This document shows positions 11,801-23,080 of a stretch of DNA of 64,000 bases, one piece after another. The DNA comes from Liquidambar formosana (Eukaryota > Streptophyta > Magnoliopsida > Saxifragales > Altingiaceae): NCBI GenBank assembly GCA_039720395.1, contig CM077828.1, forward strand, positions 22,486,717 through 22,550,716. Direction: 5' to 3'. Position 1 is the stretch's first letter. Every line of letters starts with the position of its first letter. A model generated the notes under the pieces. That model was not told the origin of the DNA. It ran no database searches and saw nothing but the letters and a program-made list of their open reading frames with translations. The position numbers and the translations under genes were made by a program.

Positions 11801-14581
11801 TGCCAACATCAGGGGAACTAATTCTTCAAGGACTTTTGAGTCCCCAATTGTGATCATGAAACCAGCCAAGCTTCTTCAGAAATCTGGTATTCCTGCTTCA
11901 TCAGTAATTCCATTCGATGGCTTATCGGGTCTCAATAAAATCCAGGGTGGTGACTTTGCAGATAGCAGAAAGGGTTTACTTAATAGCCGTATAGCTAAAG
12001 ACCAGACTTCTAAAAATAATCGCAGAGACCACACTGTCAGTTCCACTGATAAGAAAACCAACGGCAGAAATTTGAGAACCGCACAAAATTTGACAAGGCC
12101 TCAACAGCTGCCAAAAGAAAACACCACAAACTTGGCAAAGAGCTCAGGATCTGTAAGCCCGAGAATGCAGCAGAAGAAGCTCGAGTTTGAGAAGCGATCA
12201 CGGCCACCCACCCCTTCATCTGATACGAGCAAACCAAGAAGGCAATCCAACAAGCAGCCAACAGAATCAGGTTCCCCGGGTGGAAAACTCAGAGCAAAAT
12301 CTTCCTACTTGCAGCAAAGTGATGACCAAATGAGTGAGATCAGTAATGATTCAAGAAATTTGAGTTACCAAGAGGATGAGATTTATCTGCAGTCAGATTG
12401 CAATGCTATCATGGACTCAAAGATAGATATAGAAGTCACCAGTACCGAACGATCTGCTGATATCAATGATAACCAGAGTCCATCCAGGAAGGCTTCTAAA
12501 CACTTGGTTTCTGGCTTGATGCAGAGAGTAGGTGCTTTGGATTTTATCTTTCCATTTTAATTACTATGATCATTGTTAGAATTAAAAAAAAACTACTATG
12601 ATCATCCTGTTAACAGGTTTGTGAACTTTGTTTCAGAAATCAACTCCAAGGTTGAGTGATGATGGGTCATTAGCAGAACTTGCTCAGAAATCAACTCATA
12701 GGATGAGTGATGATGGGTCATTAGCAGAACTTGCTACAGTTGCCCCTGAACATCCCAGTCCTGTATCTGTTCTTGATGCCTCAATGTACAGAGATGACAC
12801 ACCATCTCCGGTGAAACAAATACCAAATGCCCTCAAAGGTAAGGTTTTACACTTTTACTCTTCTGACATTTTTTTTATCTTGGAAACTGCACAAAACAAT
12901 CCAAGATGGAATATATTTGTTTTCTGTCAAAAATCAACTCACTAAACAAATAAGAATGTATATGTTAGGATAGTTCATATTTCCTTGACGCCATTAGGGG
13001 ACCAAATTTCAGTTGCTTTAAGAAGCTGACTGGGAAATCAAAACTAGTTCGAGTATTTCTTTGTCTGGCCTGTTCAGGGGAAACCAAGTAAGGGTGGGGA
13101 ATTAAATCCTGCTTTTTCTGCTGAAATTTTGTGGGACAATCTGGAACCCATGCTTACTTCTTGTGGTTCTGCCCGAGCATTTGTACATTAGCTGCTAGAA
13201 TTTCTGGCATTGCTGACAGCCCCTAAGATTTTTTACATGGCATGATCACTAGGTGGCTCATTTGGTCAAACAAGACATACAGACAAGATAGCTATGAATG
13301 AGTATATTTGCTGGGCTTAGTCTGAAATCAGAGTTTTAAAAGAGCTACATGATGGAATGCTGGCATGTTCTGCAATTGCATTTTGATTTGACCTGATATT
13401 TATGTCATACATTAGTTCATATGTTAAAGAGGAAAAGAAAAAAAAAGAAAAGAACAAAGAACAAGGACATTTGAAAAAATTAAAACAAAAATAACAAATT
13501 AAAATGGTATGCTACCAGTGTCATCATCATGCTTTATCTCAGCTGGTCTGCAGCAAGAATACTGTTCTGATATTACAATCAATATAGAGCCTTGTGAATT
13601 TAATTTAGATAACATGTATTTTACAGGTAATTGTGGATACTATGGTAGCTAGTAGTTATAAAAGAAAGGAATAATAATCAGTGTTCTCTCAATGTCTTCA
13701 TGTCCTCTGTTACCCAATCTTACTTGAATATTCATGCAACAGATGATGGGAGTCGAAATTCAAGTGACATTCCTAGTGAAGAGAAATTTAACCAAGTAGA
13801 TAATCTACCATCTACCAGTACGGGATCTGGTCTTACCTCTGAGATTAATCGCAAGAAATTACAGAACATTGAGCACTTGGTACAAAAACTTAGACGTCTA
13901 AACTCCAATCATGATGAAGCCAGCACAGATTACATTGCATCACTCTGCGAGAACACAAACCCAGACCATAGATACATATCCGAGATATTGTTGGCATCTG
14001 GTCTCCTCCTTAGAGACCTTAGCAGCAGCCCGACAACCTTTCAGCTCCACCCATCAGGCCATCCGATCAACCCCGAGTTATTCTTTGTTTTGGAGCAAAC
14101 CAAGGCAAGCACTTCGCAATCCAGAGAGGAACACAGCCCTGGAAAGGTTGGCCATTCGAAGCCAGACCATGAAAAGTGTCATCGGAAACTCATATTCGAT
14201 GCTGTTAATGAGAGTCTTGTCAAGAAGTTAGCTTCTGTGGGGCCCTCTCCCGAGCCATGGCTCCAGCCCAATAAACTGGCAAGGAAGACCCTGAGTGCAC
14301 AGAAGCTTCTAAGAGAGTTATGTTTGGAGATAGGACAGCTTCAAGCCAACAAATCAGAGTGCAGCATAGACGATGAAGAGGATGGTATAAAAAGCATCTT
14401 GTGGGAGGATGTGATGCATCGTTCAGAGAGTTGGACGGATTTCCATGGTGAGATATCCTCGGTGGTGTTGGATGTTGAGCGGTCGATCTTTAAGGATTTA
14501 GTTGACGAGATTCTTGGTGGTGAGGCAGCTAGTCTACGAGCCAAGCCAGGCAGGCGTTGCAGGCAGCTATTTGCTAAGTAG
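8839..14581 (+). CDS. LONGIFOLIA1/2-like (TRM family) protein, five exons
   Basis: Exons are 8839-8992, 9805-9875, 10401-12527, 12637-12838 and 13743-14581. All introns are GT-AG and all joins stay in frame, giving 1130 codons ending ...RRCRQLFAK. Exon 1 starts MAAKLLHSLTDDNP. A DUF3741-type VAKLMGLE motif lies near residues 345-355. Residues 784-817 are a tandem duplication. The C-terminal part, about 925-1105, is the DUF4378-type region, followed by a conserved basic tail. Members of this family (Arabidopsis LNG1/LNG2, also TRM2/TRM1) associate with microtubules and the TON1 recruiting machinery and promote longitudinal cell and organ elongation. The product is longer than my recollection of the Arabidopsis proteins (about 900 residues). 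The low-complexity Ser/Pro/Arg-rich middle is typical. The start is fixed by the family-like N-terminus; an in-frame TTG lies six codons upstream. I cannot tell LNG1 from LNG2. Confidence 0.93.
12634..12735 (+). repeat. 51-bp tandem duplication at the exon 4 acceptor
   Basis: Two adjacent 51-bp units (12634-12684 and 12685-12735) differ at only a few positions. Each begins with CAG followed by AAATCAACT and encodes a 17-residue repeat (KSTPRLSDDGSLAELA followed by a similar KSTHRMSDDGSLAELA copy). The first CAG is the intron acceptor; the second is an exact copy inside the exon. Because the unit is a multiple of three, the frame is kept. Confidence 0.9.
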
Positions 14582-14900
14582 CATCTTTTCTTATTATTCT
14601 TTAATTTCACTTTTATCTTTGATGTCTCCTTTTCTCTTTACGATTTATATTTTTGTTGTCTAAAGGCGTAATAATTCATCTTATAAGAACTGCAGTTCTT
14701 TGGCTTGGATTGTAAAGAAAATCCCTTCTTAAAGAGTATTACAACATACATATTCATAATGTTCAATGTATAGGAGACACTTCTACTTTGCACTTTCTCT
14801 ATGCTTTGGTTTGGACTTTGTTAAGAAGCTGTTTGATTTGTATTCTTTCCATCATTTCATCAAATTATCTACATACAGGTTCCCTAAACTAAATCATTAA
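14582..14900 (+). other. Probable 3' UTR of the LONGIFOLIA-like gene
   Basis: T-rich sequence directly after the TAG stop, with AATAA-like and TTTGTA-type elements that can act in plant polyadenylation (for example near 14670 and 14836). The true cleavage site cannot be read from the sequence. Confidence 0.3.
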
Positions 14901-15835
14901 GATTAATGGAATGTTTCTGGCTCAATTTCTTTTCTTTTCTTTTGAATGGCTGAGTTCTGTAAGGAATGGGCTAGTTTAGAGTGCTGCTATACAAGCCAAC
15001 TCTCTCTTTCTGACTACACATTTGACTGACCTGATGATGCCTTTTTTGGGTCTTTTCAATTCAATAGAAAAATTGCCAACATTATCTACTTAATTTTAAA
15101 AATGCTATTGCCACGACATGGGTAGTCTGTGAGGGTTGAAAAAAGTGTCATTTTTCTATTTTTGTGAAAATCCTAAGCTTGCGACTCGATTTTACTTCCA
15201 TTGATTACCCCAAAAAAAAAAAAAAAAAAAAAATTCAATTCCTGTAAGAAGGAAAATATATTAAATGACCATTTTGCTTGAATGCTATTATGGTCTGAAA
15301 TGGAGTTCCTGATTCACATGGAAACCCTTGCCAAATCATCCCTATCCATGTTTTCAGGCACAACCCCTTCTCAAATAAAAGAATTGGAAAACGGCAAACC
15401 ACCTAATGCTGGTGTGTAGAAATGATAGAAATAGTATCCTAGTTGCTGGGAATTTACACTTTTTTCTTTTTCTTTTTCTTTTTTTTTTTTTTGTATTTGT
15501 GTTGTCCTCTTTAATGCAGTGAATAGCCTTGCGGATATGAACACACCAAAACCCAGTGTTCCAAGCTAGATGAAGCCCATGGAAGAGGATCCATAGTTCA
15601 CCCATCAAGTTGTAGGAGCTACCAGATAACATGCAAATGCCAAAATAGTATTCCAGCCCATTGATTCCTATGATGAGAGATAAAGGCCCAATAAACATAT
15701 ATATACTCGGGGTACGAGGTATATTGGGCTAATGCGTAGAATACAATTCCTAATGCATATGACATAACTTATATCAATTCGTCCTTATTTAACCAAAACT
15801 ATATGTGTGTGTATATAACTATATAACTATATAAC

Positions 15836-15897
<62 letters not shown>
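14901..15897. other. Intergenic DNA with poly-A/T and microsatellite
   Basis: No gene recognised. It contains an A-run (about 15210-15231), a T-rich stretch (about 15463-15492) and a compound (TA)n(GA)n microsatellite (about 15836-15897). Confidence 0.5.
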
Positions 15898-15900
<3 letters not shown>

Positions 15901-16051
15901 TTGATCTCATTAAGGATCCTAATATTTTAAGTCATTCGGCCAAAATAAAGTGCTTAGATTAAAAGTCTATCCTTTTGGCAAAAATAAAATACTAAGATTA
16001 AAAGTCGTCATGGATTTTATATGAGGGATCCATCTTTGATGAGATTGGGAA

Positions 16052-16053
<2 letters not shown>
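15898..16053. repeat. Inverted-repeat element between microsatellites
   Basis: The unit sits between the (TA)n(GA)n tract and a second (TA)n tract (16054-16084). Its left end GTCTTGATCTCATTAAGGATCC is partly matched in reverse complement by its right end (GGATCCATCTTTGATGAGATTGGG). Two internal copies of a ~35-bp segment (AAATAAAG/ATACTAAGATTAAAAGTC-like) are present. Non-coding, Micron-like by context only. Confidence 0.45.
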
Positions 16054-16085
<32 letters not shown>

Positions 16086-16089
<4 letters not shown>

Positions 16090-16260
16090 GGTGATCCCAT
16101 CAACACGTGCTGACGTAAGTTACATCAGCACTATGCATTGGGGGTTATACCCCTTGCATTGATTCAATGCACCTCATATCTCACTAATGCACAAGGTACA
16201 ACTCTCAATGCAGGTTTTGATATAAGTTATATCAGCACGTGCTTACCTGATCATCATCCT
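16086..16260. mobile_element. TA-flanked MITE, family copy 1
   Basis: The terminal portions are inverted: left AGGTGATCCCATCAACACGTGCTGA and right TCAGCACGTGCTTACCTGATCATC. It is bracketed by (TA)n tracts on both sides. Two further family members are recognisable at 18562-18700 and 21454-21630, with shared segments around the low-GC TTATATCAACAC and AATGCA motifs. Non-coding. Confidence 0.55.
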
Positions 16261-16641
16261 ATATATATATATATATATATATCATATATGTGCATGTATA
16301 TGGTGAAAGGTCTTGACTGCCAACAAGGTCCATTGGATTAACAATGGGCCTGCCTAATAATGATCGAGCACACACTGATTTTCTCCACATGAAAATGTAC
16401 AAATTTACCAAGGCAAAAATAAAAATCCCAAAGGGATCTTGTGATCTCCCAAATCAGCACCATCAAGCACATTCCAATCAAGGCAATCGAAGATGGCCAG
16501 CGACACGAAAGTGGGATCATAGAAGCCCTAATACTTCTTGCATGAGAACAGTCTAAAGCAGTGGTTTTGTTTTGTATTGCTTAGGATTTGGCTCTTAGTT
16601 GTTCTTTTATATATCTATATCTATATCTATATCTATCTATA

Positions 16642-18547
16642 TCTATAAAAAGATGAATGTGAGAAAAAATTTTGATTAACTAATATACCCTTATTTTAAT
16701 TTTTAAATACACAACTACCCTTTTGCATATATAGGAAATATAGTAATATAAAATACATACCTTAATAAGAATTCTAAGGAAACTATTATTCTTATAATAA
16801 TTAAATAAAACTAAACCCAAATAGGAATTCTAAGGAAATGGAAACTATAATTCTATCTTAGAAAAACTTTTGATCGACTATATTGCCCCTAATAAAATAC
16901 ATAAAGACGGTATTACCCATTGCCTACCCTATTTATAATCCGTCAAATATACTTTGAAAAAGCCCTAGCCGTCTAAAACTCTTCTTCTTGACTATATCCT
17001 TTTAGCTTTCCTATACCGGCACATTCTTCAATTTGTTGGGCATTCAAACTCTACTTACAACCTTGATCTTCACAGATAGGTTAGTCTTCCTCAAACAATG
17101 GTTTCTCCATTAAGATTGGTATTACAATTTTTTCCTTGGTATATATTTGGCTCAGAGAAAATTGGAGAGAAGAACAGAAAATTAATAGTTTGATGTATTA
17201 TTTCATGTAGTTTTGGTTTTTCAAACATTAGGGTAATCATGAAAGTGAAGGTAGATTTATTTGGCTCAGTAAAGTAGAGGTGTTATTATTTTTATTTTTT
17301 TTCATTGTCAGATTTAACGTATTGAGTTGTTTATTTCTTTCTATTTGGTTGGTTGCCAGAAAAATCAAAGAAGATAAAATAAAAGAAAATACAACTTGAT
17401 TATATGTTTAATGTTATTTGGATTTTCCAAAAATGAGGAACTCAATTCAACTTAACCAAGTAATTGTGTTTTGCTCGATCAGGTGGACAAAGGTTTTTAT
17501 TGAAGTTGGTTGAAGACGTTTTGACTTAAGTGTTGTTATTTCATCCAGCCCACATTGATGGATTTCTAAACTTACATAATGTAGAAAAGTGTTACATCCC
17601 ATGATAGAAATCACGAGATGCACAAAAAAAAAAAAAAAAAGAGAAGGTCATTAAACATATATGAACACCAACTGCTTGTTTGAATGCATCATAAAACAAT
17701 ATCTTATATATGGTTTTATAGAGAAATTTTTTTGAAACTTATGTTCAATTTTTTTAGTTAACAGAAAGTGGCAACAGAGCTTTTAAATTTTTTTGAAGCT
17801 AAGAAAAGGGAAATGGGTTGACCATTCTTGGATTCGACATGGAGTGGAGACTGGCATCTAGAAAAGGTTGGTAAAACTAGTTGAAATTTTTTTTTGGCAT
17901 AATTTCAGTTTGCTTCTCAGATATAATTTCCCGAAGTGATACATTCGTATTATTAAAATTCTTATCTTGTTATTACCTGTTGGTTAGATCCATGTAGGCT
18001 ATGTTCCGTAGCATCCGAACGCAATGCTTTGTTGTAACATTTAGGGATTTAAAACATTTGTAGATAGAGTTCCATAAATAAATAAAAATGCGATTTGATT
18101 TATTTAATTTTATCCCTTTACTTCTCTTTTACAATTCTTATTCTGATAATCTTATCTTCTTAAATTTTTATATGAAGTTATGTTTTCTATAGTTTATTTA
18201 ACTGTGGAAAATGCTGCCATGTCATGAGCACCCCTTATTATGAATTTCCATGAACTCTTCCTACTTTTTGTTGTTTTATGTATTTTATTAGGGGCAATAT
18301 AGTCGATCAAAAGTTTTTCTAAGATAGAATTATAGTTTCCGTTTCCTTAGAATTCCTATTTGGGTTTGGTTTTATTTAATTATTATAAGAATTATAGTTT
18401 CCTTAGAATTCTTATTAATGTATGTATTTTATATTACTATATTTCCTATATATGCAAAAGGGTAGTTGTGTATTTAAAAATTAAAATAAGGGTATATTAG
18501 TCAATCAAAAGTTTTTCTCACATTCATCTTTTTATATGTAGTATAGA
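16642..18547. mobile_element. Head-to-head pair of Helitron-like 5' ends
   Basis: About 265 bases at the left (16642-16906) are repeated in inverted orientation at the right (18275-18547) with very high identity. Both arms start with the terminus TCTATA(CTAC)..TATAAAAAGATG and continue through ACTTTTGATTGAC-like and ATACCCTTATTTT motifs. The same terminus begins the elements at 46357, 47390 and 53000. No 3' hairpin plus CTAG end is present inside. The interior (16907-18274) has no recognised coding sequence but includes a leader-like region near 16960-17090. Alternatively this could be a transposon with long terminal inverted repeats. Confidence 0.5.
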
Positions 18548-18561
18548 TATAGATATGTATA

Positions 18562-18700
18562 GTCTTCATCAAGTAAAGATGTGCTGAGATATCTTATATC
18601 AACACTATATATTGGAGGTTGTACTCTGTGCATTACACCAATTTATCTGTAACTTACCAATATATAGGATACCACTTCGATGCCGTACTAATATAACTTA
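18562..18700. mobile_element. TA-flanked MITE, family copy 2 (degenerate)
   Basis: Similar in order to the 16086 and 21454 units: an AGTCTTCATCAAGTA-like start, TCTTATATCAACACTAT, a GTTGTACTCTGTGCATTA-like centre, then ATATAACTTATAT. It abuts the right arm of the Helitron-like pair. Confidence 0.4.
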
Positions 18701-18871
18701 TATAAATATATTAAAATGTAGTTGATTTTTGTAGGAATTAAATATTGAATTATTATATAAACAACCAGGGCCAATAAAATAAAAGAAAAGGAAAGAAAAG
18801 AGATTGGGAATAAACCAAGCATGTTGTTGAGTTGCTATATATTTATGTTTAGATAAGTGCATAAGCAATCA

Positions 18872-18943
18872 GCCTCCGTAGCATAGTGGTAGTGCGTTCG
18901 CTTCGTAAGCGAAAGGTCGCGAGTTCGATCCTCGCCGGGGGCT
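18872..18943 (+). tRNA. tRNA-Thr (anticodon CGT)
   Basis: The 72-base sequence folds into a full cloverleaf. The acceptor stem is GCCTCCG with CGGGGGC (one G-T pair). The anticodon stem TTCGC/GCGAA encloses the loop TTCGTAA, giving anticodon CGT at 18903-18905, which reads the ACG threonine codon. The T arm is GCGAG-TTCGATC-CTCGC. The discriminator base is T and no CCA is encoded, as expected for a nuclear gene. A CAA motif lies a few bases upstream, as is common for plant tRNA genes. Confidence 0.92.
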
Positions 18944-18960
18944 TTCCCATTATGCACGCC

Positions 18961-18965
18961 TTTTT
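18961..18965 (+). terminator. RNA polymerase III terminator of tRNA-Thr
   Basis: A run of five T residues begins 18 bases after the tRNA 3' end and is the first T-run of at least four downstream. Confidence 0.7.
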
Positions 18966-20274
18966 GGTGTTTCCAATTACGGGTTGCAACGAATTCCGGA
19001 AAACGCAAAATATTTTCGATGGAAACTACGAACAGGAATTGAATTTCAGCCAAACTTGTGGAGACTAAGCCAAACAAACAACTACGTTTCTTTATTCTCT
19101 CCCAATAATCTAATTCTAAACCTTTTTTTTTTCCTCTTTTTCTGGGTTTGCATTTTTCTCGGCATTTAGAAGGATATTTTAAAAAAAGAAGGATATTTTT
19201 AAAAAATATAGAACTGTATGTAAGAGCCATCCGGAAAAAGAAAAAAAAAGACACATGCACTAATTGATCATCAGGGACAAAGCCAAAAATTTAGGTAGGT
19301 GAGGTGAGACGAATTTCCAATTTCACAAAAAGAAAGGTGTGAAAAAAAAAAAAAAAAAAAAAAAAAAAAGGAGTCCTATAGGAAAGAGAATTAATAAAAC
19401 AAGAGGGGTATAAAAGAAAAATAAAGAGGTTTTTAAAAAAATCAGGTCGGGCAAATTTCTAATTTAACAAAGTTTAGGTATAAAATTTATTAAAAAAATC
19501 TTGGTTACGTGTGGCGCTTGCCTACCCTGACCTCCATGTGACTCCATCCTTGTTGATCATGTTAGTAAAAAATGAAGTCACATATGGTAACCTGGTCAAA
19601 ATGTTTTATATGCTGGTTAGGTAAAAAAATTCCATTTATTTGGGGCATTAACCAATACAAACTAGACAACGGCCTTACCTTATCTGTGTTTAGGGATTAG
19701 TTGAGTTGATGAAATGAATTCTCCTATTAGCACCCAAAAAAAAAAAAAAAAAAATCTTATTTTAAATTAAATTTTTTTCCCTTAACATGTGTTGTTCTTC
19801 TAATGCTATCAAAATAAATTAATTTCCTTTTCACTATCGGCCTTATCCTAAGAATTTTAATATTTTTCCCTTCTCTATAAAGATCCTTGGCTTAGAATTA
19901 GATTTTCATTCATATGAGCACTAGGAGTGGTCTTGATCATACTATTTGGTGTTTTCAACGAGTTCATCAATTCAGCCGAAATAAATCCATTTTGTTCATA
20001 TGTTGTAACTCAGCTTGAGCTGGTTGAACAAGGTTTAGGCAGTAACTCAAGTCAATCTCATCACTAATGGCCTCAAGACAAGTAGACAACTGTATGGCCA
20101 AGCCAAGCCTAGCCATGGTGGAGGAGTGACCAGATGGAAGAAAGGGATAGTATCAAAACCCAAGAGAATGTATTTCCAATTTCCATTGCGGTGTAGGACA
20201 CTGAATAATTGTCCTCAACTAATATTTGGCAAAGAAAACAAAAATGGGTATGATGTATAATTGACATATAAATT
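18966..20274. other. Intergenic DNA, nothing recognised
   Basis: AT-rich with a long A-run (about 19340-19369) and a second (about 19735-19754). No domain, splice pattern or RNA fold stands out. Confidence 0.5.
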
Positions 20275-20502
20275 AAGATTAAGGATTTGGTGTTGAGTTG
20301 TAAAAACTTAGCATCGTATTGAGGTGTTTTGGGTCGTCAAATGGATTTTTGGACAATCAAGATCGAAAGATCAAAAAATTGTCATTGAGGTTATTTTGGT
20401 CAGTTTAGTAGTAATTTTTTTATTTTCAATCGTAACCGTCCAAAAACTCATCTGACAGGCCAAAACACCTCAATACAATACTCAACACCGAATTCAAGCT
20501 CA
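20275..20502. mobile_element. Fold-back MITE
   Basis: The left arm (GGATTTGGTGTTGAG ... GAGGTGTTTTGG ... TTTTTGGAC, about 20283-20361) is matched in reverse complement by the right arm (GTCCAAAAACTC ... CCAAAACACCTC ... CTCAACACCGAATTC, about 20447-20495). A related, more diverged unit lies at 34541-34790. Non-coding. Confidence 0.6.
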
Positions 20503-20627
20503 GAAATTAATTGCCCCATTGACCTCACTATTTAAAATAAAAAGTTTCCTTTACCAATCTAACAAAGTTTTGGCATTTTAGGCTAGGTCAAATGCATCCT
20601 AACTCAATCATCCAGTAAACTTTTTGC

Positions 20628-20735
20628 AACTAGGGTTAACTTAGTGGTTAGAGAGAGTGGGGAAGAGGATAGAATTAAGATAGGTTAGAGATTTGATTCC
20701 CTCCGATTGTACCTATAAAAAAAACCCAAAAAAAA
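20628..20735 (+). repeat. tRNA-derived SINE-like element
   Basis: A box-A-like TTAACTTAGTGG (about 20636-20647) and a box-B-like GAGATTTGATTCCC (about 20688-20701) are followed by an A-rich tail (20716-20735). No acceptor stem and no anticodon loop are present, so it is not a tRNA gene. Confidence 0.4.
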
Positions 20736-21453
20736 TTATTGGGAAGTTGTAGAATGGAGACAATAAACCTTTTGCACTCGAAAAACCCTTATATGATGGG
20801 ACTGGTCATTTTGCAATGACTAACATGCCGACATAAAAATACATGTCTACAAAATATATAAAATTAACAATTTTTTTTTTTTTTTTCTAATGAAGTAAAA
20901 TGTATATAAAATTTATATGGTGAACGTGTGTTTACATGTTAGGCATTGTTAGCAACATTATCCATTGTTTTTTACAACAATGACCCTAATGCTAGGCGGT
21001 TTGTTATTTTCTCGAAACAAATCTAGGCTGGACCCCGGCTGGACCAGGGTTAGCCTTTTGCTTGCAACAGAAGGAATTGGACCCAACGCATCTTAACTTC
21101 CTGAAACCCCTGGCCCAGCTTGTCATTGCTGGTTCCTGTTCAGGGTTCCTCTGCTGGCCCACCCAAATTTATAGCTATGCTCATTGTAACCTGAACCATC
21201 ACTGTTGGGTAAGACTCAAAACCTTCTAACCATTGATGCATTATCCTAAAATAAAAAGAGACTTCAAACGTGCTAGCTCTCTACACTTTTAGAATTGGTT
21301 GGTGGAATTGAAAGAAAAGGAAACAAAAACAAAAACAGCTATGCATGGAGGGAACTGGTCCATATATAACTGGTTTTGAGAAAGTAATGATGCTCATCCA
21401 TCATGCCAACAAGTCCAAATTTGCGCAGTAAAGATTTGGCATATATATATATA
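20736..21453. other. Intergenic DNA, nothing recognised
   Basis: No coding or structural RNA signal. A T-run lies near 20871-20886, and a somewhat GC-richer patch (about 21020-21170) has repeated CTGG/CCAGGGTT words of unknown meaning. Confidence 0.4.
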
Positions 21454-21630
21454 TAGTCTTGGTCAAGTAGGGACATGTTGATAATATAACTTAAATCGCC
21501 ACACTATGCTTTAGGGATACAATTAACTCAATATATCCTATGACTAACCAATGTACGAGATATATATAACCCTCAATGTGAGTGTTGATATAACTAATGT
21601 CACCACGTTCCTATCTATTTGCCATCATAA
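21454..21630. mobile_element. TA-flanked MITE, family copy 3
   Basis: Bracketed by (TA)n on the left (21441-21455) and ATATATATA on the right (21631-21638). It shares TAGTCTTGGTCAAGTAGG, GTTGATATAACT and CTCAATG motifs with the units at 16086 and 18562. Non-coding. Confidence 0.45.
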
Positions 21631-22994
21631 ATATATATACGAAACATCATTCGTATAGCACTCTATGCAGCACCCAACTTGCATCAACAATTAAATAAGA
21701 GATTTGTTAAATAAATTGATGGAGTTTTAATCCATACATATAGTGTCTCATAAAGTGCTATATTTTGATGTTGCATATAAGGTGTTGTATATAGCATTTC
21801 TCAAATAACATAGAGTTAAACCCATTATGTTATCTTGAAAAGAGAACCCAAATATATTTAGTCGAGATTCGATAACTCCTTAACCAATTGAGTTTTGATA
21901 TAATAGATTTGTTCCAATTAAATTCTAAATTAGCCTACTCACTTTGGGACCTAATCAAGACCAAAGAGTTTACCAAAAAAAAAAAAATTCAAGACCAAGG
22001 AAAATATTAAACCAACCAAATTGTGATGAGGACCACATCTGGTCCCTTAAACCCTATTATATATATGGCCATAGAAGAGGACCACAACCTCCAAAACTAT
22101 TATTGATCTTACTAGGTGTGCTTATCAGCACGCGTACATGTAGCACTTGGGGACCCACGTTACCATCAAAGGGAGCTGTCTCCCACGCGCTACAACAGCA
22201 CGTGAGACTACCCCTTCTCCCCTTCTTTTTTTTTTTTTTTTTTTTTTTTGGCCGCCTATGCCTATCGGCCTATCCTCACAATTTTCCTTTTTCCCCCTCA
22301 CTTGGACCACTGCCGACCTTTTCTTTTGTACCATACGAAAGGGTCCTTTAAACCTTTTCCTTTTTTTTTTTCTTTTTTTTTTTGTGGGTAAGTAGTTTAA
22401 ACCAATTTGCCACTGGGTATGTCCTTTAAAATTTTCTTGGATCTCGTGACATGTTGACACAGCTGCAATCCAGTCCTTGTCTAGGGTTTATGTCCCTTCC
22501 TTTTCATCTCAGAAGAATTGCAGATTCTAACACCCCCTTTTTTCCCTGGTGTGGATTCTTCTATACTCAATGGTGTGAAATGGGACTACAAAGTCTAAAA
22601 GGAAAACGAAACTTTGTGGGTCTCATTCTTTGATGTAATCTAATCAGGGTTCTTAATTTTCCTTCTTTGGAATTAGTTCAATCACTTTTTGTATCGCCAC
22701 CAAGAGCTTTCATGCATTATTGTTTTTACTACCGAATGAGGATCCTAGCTAGTTCGGGTCGTGCTTTTGTTATATAGTAGCTAGGTTTGCGTATAATTGA
22801 TGCATACACATGAATCAATTAATTATGCATTAATTATAAATTGATGTTCTTTAATACTTTTAAATGCCCGGATTCCAATTAACTTCGAGGAAAAGGGGTA
22901 TTATATAAAAAGAAAAAAATTCCCGAAACTTGACCAATTGCTGGTTGTATTATAATTTTATGTTGAACAATATTAGGGCAGTAGGTATGTGGTT
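21631..22994. other. Intergenic DNA with T-rich tracts
   Basis: No gene recognised. Long T-runs (22228-22249 and 22361-22382) account for the Phe-rich and Lys-rich apparent frames on both strands. Confidence 0.45.
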
Positions 22995-23080
22995 GGAGCT
23001 ACTACCTAATCTAAGTGGTAAAACCTCATTAGCATGGGACAGGAGGCCTATGGTTCAAAACCCGTTTTAATGCTAAAAAA
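22995..23080 (+). repeat. tRNA-derived SINE-like fragment
   Basis: A box-A-like TAATCTAAGTGGT (about 23008-23020) and a box-B-like ATGGTTCAAAACCC (about 23052-23065) are about 45 bases apart. The tail is unclear and it is weaker than the other SINE-like heads. Confidence 0.3.

Noticed and set aside
18835..19260. 141-codon frame on the minus strand over the tRNA
   Set aside because: It runs through the complement of the tRNA-Thr gene and is a shadow of it.
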